The notes: generated by a model from the letters alone, not told the origin. A DNA stretch of 64,000 nt from an uncultured Lachnospiraceae bacterium (GCA_934292725.1 CAKQXY010000011.1:13891-77890); one strand, 5' to 3'; shown: positions 23,352-31,516, counted from the stretch's first letter. A program made the numbers and translations.

Positions 23352-24011
23352 ATGGGACAGAAAGTTAATCCTCATGGCATGAGAGTCGGCATCATCAAGG
23401 ACTGGAATTCCAAGTGGTATGCTGAAGCTGATTTTTCTGATAACCTTGTAGAGGACTACAATATCAGAAAGTTCTTAAAGAAGAAGTTATACAGTGCTGG
23501 TGTATCTAAGATCGATATCGAGCGTGCATCAGACCGTGTTAAGATTATTATCTTCACTGCTAAGCCGGGTATTGTAATCGGCAAGGGCGGAGCTGAGATC
23601 GAGAAGTTAAAGGGCGAGCTTGCTCCGTACGTAAATGGCAAGAAGGTTTTTGTAGATATTAAAGAGGTTAAGAGACCGGATAAGGAAGCTGTTTTAGTAG
23701 CTGAGAACATTGCTGCACAGCTTGAGAACCGTGTATCTTTCCGTAGAGCTATGAAGTCCGTTATGAGCAGAGCTATGAAGTCTGGTGCTCTTGGTATCAA
23801 GACAACCTGTTCTGGACGTCTGGGCGGTGCTGATATGGCCCGTACCGAAACTTACAGCGATGGAACTATCCCGCTGCAGACTCTGCGTGCTGACATTGAT
23901 TATGGTTTCGCAGAGGCAAACACTACCTACGGTAAGGTTGGTGTTAAGGTTTGGATCTACAAGGGTGAGGTCCTTCCTACCAAGTCTAACAAGGAAGGGA
24001 GCGATAAATAA
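23352..24011 (+). CDS. rpsC: 30S ribosomal protein S3
   Basis: This is a 219-residue S3, located at the mRNA entry channel. It has an N-terminal MGQKVNPHGMRVGII, a KH domain with IVIGKGGAEIEKLK (the GxxG-type RNA-binding loop) and a C-terminal GRLGGADMARTE. AGGAGGG precedes ATG. The length is normal for Firmicutes and the gene sits two bases before rplP. Confidence 0.98.
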   Translation: MGQKVNPHGMRVGIIKDWNSKWYAEADFSDNLVEDYNIRKFLKKKLYSAGVSKIDIERASDRVKIIIFTAKPGIVIGKGGAEIEKLKGELAPYVNGKKVFVDIKEVKRPDKEAVLVAENIAAQLENRVSFRRAMKSVMSRAMKSGALGIKTTCSGRLGGADMARTETYSDGTIPLQTLRADIDYGFAEANTTYGKVGVKVWIYKGEVLPTKSNKEGSDK

Positions 24012-24013
24012 TT

Positions 24014-24451
24014 ATGTTAATGCCAAAGAGAGTTAAGCGTCGTAAGCAGTTCCGCGGTTCTATGGCTGGTAAGGCTAACAGAGGAACTACGATCACCTAT
24101 GGTGAGTACGGTATTGTTGCTACCGAGCCTTGTTGGATTAAGTCCAACCAGATCGAGGCAGCTCGTATTGCCATGACACGTTACATCAAGCGTGGTGGCC
24201 AGGTATTCATTAAGATTTTCCCAGATAAGCCAGTATCCGCAAAGCCGGCTGAGACTCGTATGGGTTCCGGAAAGGGTGCTCTTGAGTATTGGGTAGCAGT
24301 AGTAAAGCCAGGCCGCGTTCTCTTCGAGATCGGCGGTGTGGATGAAGCAACAGCAAAGGAAGCTCTTCGTCTTGCAACACACAAGTTGCCACTGAAGTGT
24401 AAGATCGTTTCCAAGGCAGACTTAGAAGGCGGTGATAACAGTGAAAATTAA
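24014..24451 (+). CDS. rplP: 50S ribosomal protein L16
   Basis: This is a 145-residue L16, which contacts the A-site tRNA elbow. Recognised from MPKRVKRRKQFRGSMAGKAN, VFIKIFPDKPVSAKPAETRMG and GGVDEATAKEALRLA. ATG 24014 (12 bases from GGGAG) is chosen over ATG 24020 because of spacing. Its 3' end overlaps the rpmC start by 11 bases. Confidence 0.97.
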   Translation: MLMPKRVKRRKQFRGSMAGKANRGTTITYGEYGIVATEPCWIKSNQIEAARIAMTRYIKRGGQVFIKIFPDKPVSAKPAETRMGSGKGALEYWVAVVKPGRVLFEIGGVDEATAKEALRLATHKLPLKCKIVSKADLEGGDNSEN

Positions 24452-24641
24452 TAAGTATGTAGAAGAACTTAATGCGAAATCGTCCGCAGAGTTAAATGAA
24501 GAATTAGTAGCTGCTAAGAAGGAACTTTTTAATTTAAGATTCCAGAATGCAACCAACCAGTTAGATAATACCAGCAGAATCAAAGAGGTTCGCAAGAATA
24601 TTGCAAGAATTCAGACTGTTTTGGCTGCCAAGGCAAACTAA
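24441..24641 (+). CDS. rpmC: 50S ribosomal protein L29
   Basis: This is a 66-residue two-helix L29 near the tunnel exit. Recognised from the helix ELNEELVAAKKELFNLRFQ and NTSRIKEVRKNIARIQTVL. Two GTG codons are possible (24432, 24441); AGGCGG at 24427-24432 fits the second, which gives the usual N-terminus MKINKYVEEL. It overlaps rplP by 11 bases. Confidence 0.95.
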   Translation: MKINKYVEELNAKSSAELNEELVAAKKELFNLRFQNATNQLDNTSRIKEVRKNIARIQTVLAAKAN

Positions 24642-24662
24642 ATGGCAACGAAAGGAATGGTT

Positions 24663-24920
24663 ATGGAAGAGAGAAATCTGAGAAAGACCCGTACAGGTAA
24701 GGTTGTCAGCAACAAGATGGACAAGACCATTGTCGTTGCTGTTGAGAATAATGTAAAGCACCCGGTTATCGGTAAGATCGTTAAGAGAACCTACAAGCTG
24801 AAGGCTCACGACGAGAACAACACCTGCAACATCGGTGACACCGTAAAGGTTATGGAGACTAGACCGCTGTCTAAGGATAAGAGATGGAGACTGGTTGAAG
24901 TAATCGAGCGTGCGAAGTAA
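24663..24920 (+). CDS. rpsQ: 30S ribosomal protein S17
   Basis: This is an 85-residue S17, an OB-fold protein that binds 16S rRNA early in assembly. Recognised from RKTRTGKVVSNKMDKTIVV, HPVIGKIVKRTYKLKAHDE and ETRPLSKDKRWRLVEV. The frame is open back to the base after the rpmC stop, but AAAGGA at 24651-24656 selects ATG 24663 and gives the family length. Confidence 0.96.
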   Translation: MEERNLRKTRTGKVVSNKMDKTIVVAVENNVKHPVIGKIVKRTYKLKAHDENNTCNIGDTVKVMETRPLSKDKRWRLVEVIERAK

Positions 24921-24952
24921 TTTTTCGATTTTCAAGTGAGTTAATGAATAGA

Positions 24953-24970
24953 TCCTGAATCGTTTCAGGA
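24953..24970 (+). other. Hairpin between rpsQ and rplN
   Basis: TCCTGAA (24953-24959) pairs with TTCAGGA (24964-24970) over a four-base loop, just before the GGAAGGAG of rplN. There is no T tract. It lies at the S10/spc boundary and could be a processing or regulatory hairpin. Confidence 0.5.
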
Positions 24971-24985
24971 CGGAAGGAGTAAGGC

Positions 24986-25354
24986 ATGATTCAGCAGGAA
25001 ACCAGATTAAAGGTTGCTGATAACAGCGGAGCAAAGGAGCTCCTTTGCATCCGTGTTATGGGTGGATCTACAAGAAGATATGCAGATATCGGTGATGTTA
25101 TCGTTGCTTCCGTTAAAGATGCAACACCAGGCGGTGTTGTAAAGAAGGGCGACGTTGTAAAGGCCGTAGTTGTTCGTACTGTAAAGGGTGTTCATCGTGC
25201 AGACGGTTCTTATATCAAGTTCGATGAGAACGCAGCAGTTATTATCAAGGAGGATAAGACTCCAAGAGGAACCCGTATTTTTGGACCAGTTGCAAGAGAG
25301 TTAAGAGAGAAGCAGTTCATGAAGATCGTTTCTCTGGCTCCGGAAGTATTATAA
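24986..25354 (+). CDS. rplN: 50S ribosomal protein L14
   Basis: This is a 122-residue L14, a beta-barrel protein at the subunit interface. Recognised from MIQQETRLKVADNSGAKELL, TPRGTRIFGPVARELRE and the C-terminal KIVSLAPEVL. It would be the first gene of the classical spc operon, but no promoter or terminator separates it from the S10 genes. Confidence 0.98.
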   Translation: MIQQETRLKVADNSGAKELLCIRVMGGSTRRYADIGDVIVASVKDATPGGVVKKGDVVKAVVVRTVKGVHRADGSYIKFDENAAVIIKEDKTPRGTRIFGPVARELREKQFMKIVSLAPEVL

Positions 25355-25368
25355 GGAGGATCACGACT

Positions 25369-25677
25369 GTGGCTAGCAAGATTAAGAAGGGCGATACCGT
25401 TAAGGTTATCGCCGGCAAGGATAAAGAAAAGGAAGGCAAGGTTCTTTCTGTAGACGCTAAGAACAACAAGGTTGTTGTTGAGGGCGTTAACATGGTAACA
25501 AAGCACAGCAAGCCAAGCGCAGCTAATCAGCAGGGCGGAATCATCGAGAAGGAAGCTCCGATCGATCTTTCTAACGTAATGTACAGCGCTAAGGGACAGG
25601 CTGTAAGAGTTGGCTTCTCTGTTCAGGACGGCAAGAAGGTTCGTGTAAACAAGAAGACCGGCGAGGTTATCGACTAA
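25369..25677 (+). CDS. rplX: 50S ribosomal protein L24
   Basis: This is a 102-residue L24, an assembly-initiating KOW-domain protein. The KOW motif KKGDTVKVIAGKDKEKEGKV and the segment PIDLSNVMY are present. It starts with GTG 25369, eight bases after AAGGAGGA; no ATG is nearby in frame. Confidence 0.97.
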   Translation: MASKIKKGDTVKVIAGKDKEKEGKVLSVDAKNNKVVVEGVNMVTKHSKPSAANQQGGIIEKEAPIDLSNVMYSAKGQAVRVGFSVQDGKKVRVNKKTGEVID

Positions 25678-25699
25678 TACAGAGAGGAGGTAAGAAACA

Positions 25700-26242
25700 G
25701 TGAGTGCAAGATTAAAGGAAATGTATCAGAACGAGATGGTTGATGCCATGATTAAGAAGTTCGGCTACAAGAACATCATGGAAGTTCCGAAGCTTGACAA
25801 GATCGTAGTAAATATGGGTGTTGGCGAAGCTAAGGAAAATGCGAAGCTGCTTGATTCTGCTGTAAAGGATATGGAGATCATTACCGGACAGAAGGCTATC
25901 GTAACAAAGGCTAAGAAGTCCGTTGCTAACTTCAAGATCAGAGAGGGTATGCCGATCGGCTGCAAGACCACTCTTCGCGGAGACAAGATGTATGAGTTCG
26001 CTGATCGTCTGATCAACCTGGCTTTACCTCGTGTACGTGACTTCAGAGGTGTAAGCGCTAATTCATTTGATGGCAGAGGTAACTATGCTCTGGGTATCAA
26101 AGAGCAGTTAATCTTCCCTGAGATCGAGTATGACAAGATTGATAAGACCAGAGGTATGGATATCATTTTTGTTACTACCGCTAAGACAGACGAAGAAGCA
26201 CGTTATTTACTGACATTATTTAATATGCCGTTTGAAAAATAA
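25700..26242 (+). CDS. rplE: 50S ribosomal protein L5
   Basis: This is a 180-residue L5, a 5S rRNA-binding protein of the central protuberance. Recognised from PKLDKIVVNMGVGEA, KKSVANFKIREGMPIGCKTT and YALGIKEQLIFPEIEYDK. It starts with GTG 25700 after AGAGGAGGT. Normal length. Confidence 0.97.
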   Translation: MSARLKEMYQNEMVDAMIKKFGYKNIMEVPKLDKIVVNMGVGEAKENAKLLDSAVKDMEIITGQKAIVTKAKKSVANFKIREGMPIGCKTTLRGDKMYEFADRLINLALPRVRDFRGVSANSFDGRGNYALGIKEQLIFPEIEYDKIDKTRGMDIIFVTTAKTDEEARYLLTLFNMPFEK

Positions 26243-26258
26243 TTAGGAGGAGATTTCC

Positions 26259-26444
26259 ATGGCAAAGACTTCTATGAAGATTAAGCAGTCCAAGAAAGCA
26301 AAGTTTTCTACACAGGAATATAGCCGTTGTAGAATTTGCGGACGTCCGCACGCTTATTTAAGAAAATACGGCATCTGCAGAATTTGCTTCCGTGAATTAG
26401 CATATAAGGGTGAGATCCCGGGAGTTAAGAAGGCAAGCTGGTAA
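26259..26444 (+). CDS. rpsN: 30S ribosomal protein S14, type Z
   Basis: This is a 61-residue zinc-binding S14. Two CxxC pairs (CRICG and CRICF) hold one zinc ion, which distinguishes the type Z form from the longer zinc-free S14. AGGAGG precedes ATG. The gene is in its usual place between L5 and S8. Confidence 0.97.
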   Translation: MAKTSMKIKQSKKAKFSTQEYSRCRICGRPHAYLRKYGICRICFRELAYKGEIPGVKKASW

Positions 26445-26451
26445 GCAATAT

Positions 26452-26475
26452 GCACAGGGCATTTTGCCTTTGTGC
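26452..26475 (+). other. Hairpin between rpsN and rpsH
   Basis: GCACAGGGC (26452-26460) faces GCCTTTGTGC (26466-26475) with a short loop and one bulge. No T tract follows. A possible regulatory or processing hairpin ahead of S8, whose protein is the spc autoregulator in Escherichia coli. Confidence 0.4.
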
Positions 26476-26533
26476 GGCTACCCGGCCAGACTTACAAACC
26501 AGTGAAGAGTAGTATATAAGGAGGAAAACTTCA

Positions 26534-26935
26534 ATGGCAATGAGCGATCCAGTTGCAGATATGCTTACAAGAATCCGTAATGCAAACACTGCAAAGCATG
26601 ATACAGTAGATATTCCGGCATCCAAGATGAAGGTTGCAATCGCAGATATCCTTGTTAACGAGGGATATATTGAGAAGTATGAGTTAGTTGAGGATGGTAA
26701 TTTTAAGAACATCCATGTAGTTTTAAAGTATGGTAAGGACAAGAACGAGAAGGTTATCACTGGTTTAAAGAAAATTTCCAAGCCAGGCCTTCGTGTTTAC
26801 GCAAATTGTGAGGATCTTCCTCATGTTCTGGGCGGACTTGGTATCGCAATCGTTTCTACCAATAAGGGTGTAATGACCGATAAGGAAGCAAGAAAGCTCA
26901 ATGTAGGCGGAGAGGTATTAGCGTTCGTTTGGTAA
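26534..26935 (+). CDS. rpsH: 30S ribosomal protein S8
   Basis: This is a 133-residue S8, a primary 16S rRNA-binding protein. Recognised from SDPVADMLTRIRNANTAKHD, ISKPGLRVYA and the C-terminal GIAIVSTNKGVMTDKEAR with GEVLAFVW. AAGGAGGA lies upstream. In Escherichia coli it represses the spc operon. Confidence 0.98.
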   Translation: MAMSDPVADMLTRIRNANTAKHDTVDIPASKMKVAIADILVNEGYIEKYELVEDGNFKNIHVVLKYGKDKNEKVITGLKKISKPGLRVYANCEDLPHVLGGLGIAIVSTNKGVMTDKEARKLNVGGEVLAFVW

Positions 26936-26965
26936 TAAGCGAGCGAGATTATCGCATAAGGCAAG

Positions 26966-26993
26966 TGGCAGCAATTAGGTTGCCATACTGCCA
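26966..26993 (+). other. Hairpin between rpsH and rplF
   Basis: TGGCAG (26966-26971) pairs with CTGCCA (26988-26993), with extra pairing inside. No T tract. It lies in the 97-base rpsH-rplF gap, otherwise featureless apart from the rplF ribosome binding site. Confidence 0.4.
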
Positions 26994-27032
26994 TGCATTT
27001 AAATAGAATCCACATATATAGGAGGTATGGGC

Positions 27033-27575
27033 ATGTCACGAATTGGAAGGATGCCGATCGCTATCCCAGCAGGAGTAACTGTTACGGTAGCAGAAAATAA
27101 CACGGTGACTGTAAAAGGACCAAAGGGAACTCTTGAGAGAACTTTTGCTCCAGAATTAGGAATTAAGGTTGAGGGCAGCGAAGTAGTTGTTACTAGACCA
27201 AACGATTCAAAGAAGAATAAGTCTTTACATGGTCTGACAAGAACTCTGATCAATAACATGGTTATTGGTGTAAGCACAGGCTTCGAGAAGGTTCTTGAGA
27301 TCAATGGTGTTGGTTATAGAGGAGCTAAGCAGGGCAAGAAGCTCGTGCTGAACCTTGGATATTCTCACCCGGTTGAAATTGCTGATCCAGAAGGTATTGA
27401 GACTGTTATGGAAGGACAGAACAAGATCATTATCAAGGGTATTGATAAGGAGAAGGTTGGTCAGTTCGCAGCAGAGATCAGAACTAAGAGAGAGCCAGAG
27501 CCGTATAAGGGCAAGGGTATCAAGTACGCTGATGAGACAATCAGACGTAAGGTTGGTAAGACCGGTAAGAAATAA
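27033..27575 (+). CDS. rplF: 50S ribosomal protein L6
   Basis: This is a 180-residue L6 near the GTPase-associated centre. Recognised from MSRIGRMPIAIPAGVTVTV, LHGLTRTLINNMV and the C-terminal KGKGIKYADETIRRKVGKTG. GGAGGT at 27021-27026 directly touches ATG 27027, so ATG 27033, six bases away, is the likely start. Confidence 0.97.
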   Translation: MSRIGRMPIAIPAGVTVTVAENNTVTVKGPKGTLERTFAPELGIKVEGSEVVVTRPNDSKKNKSLHGLTRTLINNMVIGVSTGFEKVLEINGVGYRGAKQGKKLVLNLGYSHPVEIADPEGIETVMEGQNKIIIKGIDKEKVGQFAAEIRTKREPEPYKGKGIKYADETIRRKVGKTGKK

Positions 27576-27594
27576 ATAAGGAGAGTGAGAAAGA

Positions 27595-27963
27595 ATGGTT
27601 AGTAAGGTATCTAGATCAAAGGTTCGCGAAGAAAAGCATAGAAGAATGCGCAGACATATTATCGGTACTCCTGAAAGACCTCGTATGGCAGTGTTCAGAA
27701 GCAACAACCATATGTATGTTCAGATTATTGATGATGTAGCACAGACAACCTTAGTGTCAGCTTCTACTCTTCAGAAAGACGTTAAGGAAAAATTAGAAAA
27801 GACCAACGATGTAGCAGCTGCTGCATATTTAGGAACTGTTATTGCAAAGAAGGCTCAGGAAGCTGGAATCAAGTCTGTTGTATTTGACAGAGGTGGCTTC
27901 ATTTATCAGGGTAAGATTCAGGCACTGGCAGATGCAGCAAGAGAAGCTGGTCTGGAATTCTAA
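27595..27963 (+). CDS. rplR: 50S ribosomal protein L18
   Basis: This is a 122-residue L18, a 5S rRNA-binding protein. Recognised from RMRRHIIGTPERPRMAVFRS, NNHMYVQIIDD and VVFDRGGFIYQGKIQALADA. GGAGAG lies upstream of the ATG. It is 20 bases after rplF and 20 bases before rpsE. Confidence 0.98.
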   Translation: MVSKVSRSKVREEKHRRMRRHIIGTPERPRMAVFRSNNHMYVQIIDDVAQTTLVSASTLQKDVKEKLEKTNDVAAAAYLGTVIAKKAQEAGIKSVVFDRGGFIYQGKIQALADAAREAGLEF

Positions 27964-27982
27964 TCAAGGAGGAAGAAGACAC

Positions 27983-28492
27983 ATGAAACGTACAAATATT
28001 GACGCAACTCAGCTTGAATTAGCTGATACCGTAGTTGCTATCAAGCGTGTATCCAAGACCGTTAAGGGTGGACGTACCATGCGTTTCTCCGCTCTGGTTG
28101 TAGTTGGAGACAAGAATGGTCATGTAGGTGTTGGTATGGGCAAGGCTGCTGAGATCCCGGAGGCAATCCGTAAGGGTAAGCAGGCAGCTGAGAAGAACAT
28201 GATTACCGTTCCGCTTGATGAGAATAAGAGTATCCCACACGATTTTATTGGAAAGTTCGGAAGCGCATCTGTACTTCTGAAGAAGTCCCCGGAAGGTACC
28301 GGTATCATCGCAGGCGGCCCGGCTCGTTCCGTACTTGAGTTCGCAGGCGTAGAGAATATCCGTACTAAGTCCTTAGGCTCCAGCAACAAGGCTAACGTTG
28401 TTCTTGCAACATTGGCTGGTCTGGCTGCTCTGAAGACCCCGGAGGAAGTTGCAAAGCGTCGCGGTAAGACTGTAGAAGAGATTATCGGCTAA
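27983..28492 (+). CDS. rpsE: 30S ribosomal protein S5
   Basis: This is a 169-residue S5, involved in decoding fidelity and mRNA unwinding at the entry channel. Recognised from VVAIKRVSKTVKGGRTMRFS, DKNGHVGVGMGKAAEIPEAI and the C-terminal PEEVAKRRGKTVEEI. AAGGAGG lies upstream of ATG 27983. The open frame runs back into rplR, but the conserved start is here. Confidence 0.97.
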   Translation: MKRTNIDATQLELADTVVAIKRVSKTVKGGRTMRFSALVVVGDKNGHVGVGMGKAAEIPEAIRKGKQAAEKNMITVPLDENKSIPHDFIGKFGSASVLLKKSPEGTGIIAGGPARSVLEFAGVENIRTKSLGSSNKANVVLATLAGLAALKTPEEVAKRRGKTVEEIIG

Positions 28493-28505
28493 GGAGGGAA
28501 ATACA

Positions 28506-28688
28506 ATGGCTGAAAAGTTAAAGATCACATTAGTGAAGTCCCCGATTGGTGCAATCCCAAAGCAGAGAGCAACCGTAGAGGCTCTTGGACTTCGCAAGCT
28601 TAACAAGACTGTTGAGCTGCCGGATAACGATGCTGTAAGAGGCATGGTATGGCATGTAAAGCATTTAGTAAAGGTTGAAGAGATTTAA
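28506..28688 (+). CDS. rpmD: 50S ribosomal protein L30
   Basis: This is a 60-residue bacterial L30. Recognised from LKITLVKSPIGAIPKQRATV, LGLRKLNKTVELPDN and VRGMVWHVKHLVKVEE. AAGGAGGG precedes ATG. It lies between S5 and L15 as usual. Confidence 0.97.
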   Translation: MAEKLKITLVKSPIGAIPKQRATVEALGLRKLNKTVELPDNDAVRGMVWHVKHLVKVEEI

Positions 28689-28707
28689 TTTCAGAGGAGG
28701 TTACGTG

Positions 28708-29148
28708 ATGGACTTATCTAATTTAAAGGCAGCTGAAGGCTCCGTACACAGCGGTAATTTCAGAAGAGGCCGTGGACATGGTTCGGGCAACGGTAAGACT
28801 GCTGGTAAGGGCCATAAGGGTCAGAAGGCACGTTCTGGAGCACCAAGAATCGGTTTCGAGGGTGGCCAGATGCCGTTATACAGAAGACTTCCTAAGAGAG
28901 GCTTCACAAATAGAAATACAAAGCTCGTTGCATACGTTAACGTAGAGAAACTTAACAAGTTTGAGGATGGCGCAGTAGTTGACATCCAGACTTTAGTTGA
29001 GGCTGGTGCAGTAAAGAACAGATTTGATGCTGTAAAGATTCTTGGAAACGGAGACCTGACCAAGAAGCTGACCGTTAAGGCAAACGCTTTCTCTGAGGGA
29101 GCTAAGGCTAAAATCGAGGCTGCTGGTGGAAACGTAGAGGTGATCTAA
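28708..29148 (+). CDS. rplO: 50S ribosomal protein L15
   Basis: This is a 146-residue L15, a late-assembly 23S rRNA-binding protein. Recognised from MDLSNLKAAEGSVHSG, RRGRGHGSGNGKTAGKGHKG and FEGGQMPLYRRLPKRGF. AGAGGAGG at 28694-28701 selects ATG 28708 over the longer open frame that overlaps rpmD. Its stop overlaps the secY ATG by one base. Confidence 0.97.
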   Translation: MDLSNLKAAEGSVHSGNFRRGRGHGSGNGKTAGKGHKGQKARSGAPRIGFEGGQMPLYRRLPKRGFTNRNTKLVAYVNVEKLNKFEDGAVVDIQTLVEAGAVKNRFDAVKILGNGDLTKKLTVKANAFSEGAKAKIEAAGGNVEVI

Positions 29149-30464
29149 TGTTCAAAACGCTTCAGAATGCGTTAAAGATGAAGGAATTAAGAGGTCGTCT
29201 TATATTCACATTTTTAATGCTCCTGGTAATCCGTTTTGGTTCACAGTTACCAGTTCCGGGCGTTGATCCTGATTATTTCGCTGATTTCTTTAATGGAAGC
29301 AATGGCGATGCGTTTAACTTGTTCAATGCTATGACGGGTGGTTCTTTCGAGAACTTCTCCATCTTGGCATTGAGCATTTCGCCATACATTACATCTTCCA
29401 TTATTATTCAGCTGCTGACAATTGCAATTCCAAAGCTGGAAGAGCTGCAGCAGGATGGTCAGGAAGGAAGAAAAAAGATCGCAGAGATTACCAGATATGT
29501 TACTGTAGGTCTTGCTCTGATTCAGTCTACTGCTATGTCTATTGGATTTGGCAGAAGCGGAATGTTTGAGCATTATACCTGGTACAATGTGGTAGTATGT
29601 GTAATTACTCTGACAGCCGGCAGTGCTTTCCTTATGTGGGTTGGCGAGCGTATCACAGAAAAGGGTGTTGGAAATGGTATTTCAGTTGTCCTGTTATACA
29701 ACATTATTTCCAGACTTCCAGATGATGCAATCACTATTTATGAAACCTTCATGTCAGGACGCAGCATCGCTGTACAGATTTTAATTGCAGTTTTCGTAAT
29801 TGCAATTCTTCTTGCAATTCTTGGATTTACGGTACTGCTGAATGCAGCTGAAAGAAGAATTCCGGTTCAGTATGCGCAGAAGGTGCAGGGACGCAGAAGT
29901 GTAGGCGGACGTTCAACATATATTCCTGTAAAGGTAAATACAGCAAACGTTATGCCTGTTATTTTCGCATCCTCACTTATGTCCATGCCGCAGATTATCG
30001 GATCATTTTTCGGCTACCAGATCGATGTAACAACGATCGGCGGAAAGATTATGGCAATGTTAAGCTCAAACTACTGGTTTAGACCGTCACTTCCGTTATA
30101 TTCAATTGGCGTTGTGATTTATGTAGCGTTGCTTATCGTTTTTGCTTATTTCTATACATCAATTTCTTTCAATCCATTAGAGATTGCCGATAACATGAAA
30201 AAGTCTGGTGGTTTTATTCCAGGTGTAAGACCAGGAAAGCCAACTAGTGATTTCTTAAACAACATGCTCAATCACCTGATCATCATCGGTGCTGTTGGTT
30301 TGACCATCATTGCATTGCTTCCGATCATCTTGAGTGGTATATTCAATATTACAAGACTTTCCTTCATGGGAACTTCTTTGATCATTATTGTAAATGTTGT
30401 TTTAGAGACGGCAAAATCAATTGAATCCAAGATGGTGGCTAGAGAGTACGAGAGTATATTCTAA
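29148..30464 (+). CDS. secY: Protein translocase subunit SecY
   Basis: This is the 438-residue channel subunit of the SecYEG translocon, an integral membrane protein with ten predicted helices. Seen are the plug-region motif GGSFENFSILALSISPYI, the cytoplasmic loop YAQKVQGRRSVGGRSTYIPV that contacts SecA and the ribosome, and IADNMKKSGGFIPGVRPGKP. The start overlaps the rplO stop (TAATG). The stop codon is followed after one base by a folded intergenic element and then a terminator, so the ribosomal part of the transcript probably ends here. Confidence 0.98.
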   Translation: MFKTLQNALKMKELRGRLIFTFLMLLVIRFGSQLPVPGVDPDYFADFFNGSNGDAFNLFNAMTGGSFENFSILALSISPYITSSIIIQLLTIAIPKLEELQQDGQEGRKKIAEITRYVTVGLALIQSTAMSIGFGRSGMFEHYTWYNVVVCVITLTAGSAFLMWVGERITEKGVGNGISVVLLYNIISRLPDDAITIYETFMSGRSIAVQILIAVFVIAILLAILGFTVLLNAAERRIPVQYAQKVQGRRSVGGRSTYIPVKVNTANVMPVIFASSLMSMPQIIGSFFGYQIDVTTIGGKIMAMLSSNYWFRPSLPLYSIGVVIYVALLIVFAYFYTSISFNPLEIADNMKKSGGFIPGVRPGKPTSDFLNNMLNHLIIIGAVGLTIIALLPIILSGIFNITRLSFMGTSLIIIVNVVLETAKSIESKMVAREYESIF

Positions 30465-30465
30465 A

Positions 30466-30644
30466 ACAGTTCACGTGTTCCAGCAGATTCGGATAAATTC
30501 CATGCTTGCATGGGAATTTGACGAATCAATGGAACAAGGTGAATGCCCGTGAATGAGCAAAACAAAGCTGCGAGCAAACTTTGTTTGCGATTAGCAGCGA
30601 TGCACGGTACGTGCAGTTTTGCGAATGGGCATTCAGTGAACTGT
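30466..30644. repeat. Folded intergenic element A with ACAGTTCAC termini
   Basis: This 179-base element has perfect termini ACAGTTCAC (30466-30474) and GTGAACTGT (30636-30644). Arm one nests GTTCCA/TGGAAC, GATTCG/CGAATC and AAATTCCATGC/GCATGGGAATTT. Arm two nests GAATGCCC/GGGCATTC, GCAAAAC/GTTTTGC and an inner GCTGC..GCAAAC with GTTTGC..GCAGC. The whole folds as a branched cruciform or RNA. It begins one base after the secY stop codon. Elements B and C elsewhere have the same termini. Confidence 0.8.
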
Positions 30645-30653
30645 ATTTTTATG

Positions 30654-30692
30654 AGAAAATCTCCTGTTTTGCAGGGGATTTTCTTGCTTTTT
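30654..30692 (+). terminator. Terminator between secY and adk
   Basis: AGAAAATCTCCTG (30654-30666) pairs with CAGGGGATTTTCT (30672-30684), followed by TGCTTTTT. It implies that adk-map-infA are expressed from a new promoter or by partial readthrough. Two overlapping TATAAT boxes at 30722-30733 could be a -10 for adk, though no good -35 is visible. Confidence 0.8.
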
Positions 30693-30775
30693 AAGAACAA
30701 ATCTGTTATGATATTTCTGATTATAATTATAATTGCGGTAACGCATGCTGCTTTTGCGGCGGAATGAGAGGAATT

Positions 30776-31420
30776 ATGAAGATTATCATGTTAGGAGCAC
30801 CTGGTGCAGGCAAGGGCACACAGGCAGCAAAGATTGCAGCAAAATATCAGATTCCACATATCTCTACAGGAGATATTTTCCGTGCCAATCTGAAGGCTGG
30901 AACAGAGTTAGGCAAGAAGGCAAAGGAGTACATGGATCAGGGACTGTTAGTTCCGGATGAGCTTACTTGTGATCTTGTAACAGATCGTGTGTCAAAAGAC
31001 GATTGCGCAAATGGATACATTTTGGATGGATTTCCAAGAACAATTCCGCAGGCGAAAGCGTTAGAGGCTGCACTTGAGAAGATGGGAACTGATATTGATT
31101 ATGCAATCAATGTAGACGTTCCTGATGCAAACATTGTAAAACGTATGTCTGGCCGCAGAGCCTGTGTAACCTGTGGAGCTACCTATCATATCGAGCACAT
31201 TCCGCCTAAGGTAGAAGGAATCTGTGATCGCTGCGGCGGCGAATTAATCCTGCGCAGCGACGACAAGCCTGAAACCGTACAGAAGCGTCTTGACGTATAC
31301 CATGCACAGACACAGCCGCTGATTGATTTTTATGAATCAAAGAAAAAGCTGGTTACAGTGGATGGTACAAAGGATATGGAAGACGTGTTCGCTGATATCA
31401 CGGCAGTTTTGGAAGGCTGA
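30776..31420 (+). CDS. adk: Adenylate kinase
   Basis: This is a 214-residue adenylate kinase converting ATP plus AMP to two ADP. It has P-loop GAPGAGKGT near residue 7, the NMP-binding region ISTGDIFRAN, DGFPRT, and a long LID domain with a zinc-binding motif (CVTCG and CDRCG), typical of Gram-positive enzymes. ATG 30776 gives the canonical N-terminus; ATG 30764 upstream is less likely. It stands between secY and map as in most Firmicutes. Confidence 0.97.
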   Translation: MKIIMLGAPGAGKGTQAAKIAAKYQIPHISTGDIFRANLKAGTELGKKAKEYMDQGLLVPDELTCDLVTDRVSKDDCANGYILDGFPRTIPQAKALEAALEKMGTDIDYAINVDVPDANIVKRMSGRRACVTCGATYHIEHIPPKVEGICDRCGGELILRSDDKPETVQKRLDVYHAQTQPLIDFYESKKKLVTVDGTKDMEDVFADITAVLEG

Positions 31421-31452
31421 AAAGCAAGGCGAAAATAAGATTCGTCATTGAA

Positions 31453-31481
31453 GATCTGTGGCGGGGACACTGCCACAGGTC
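31453..31481 (+). other. Hairpin between adk and map
   Basis: GATCTGTGGC (31453-31462) pairs with GCCACAGGTC (31472-31481), ten pairs including one G-U. No T tract follows, so readthrough into map is expected. Possibly a processing or stability element. Confidence 0.5.
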
Positions 31482-31516
31482 TGTGCGTATAGGGTTACGC
31501 AAGGAATGAGGAGAAA

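Noticed and set aside
30543..30767. Small open frames inside and after intergenic element A
   Set aside because: They run through palindromic sequence, have no ribosome binding site and no protein-like features.
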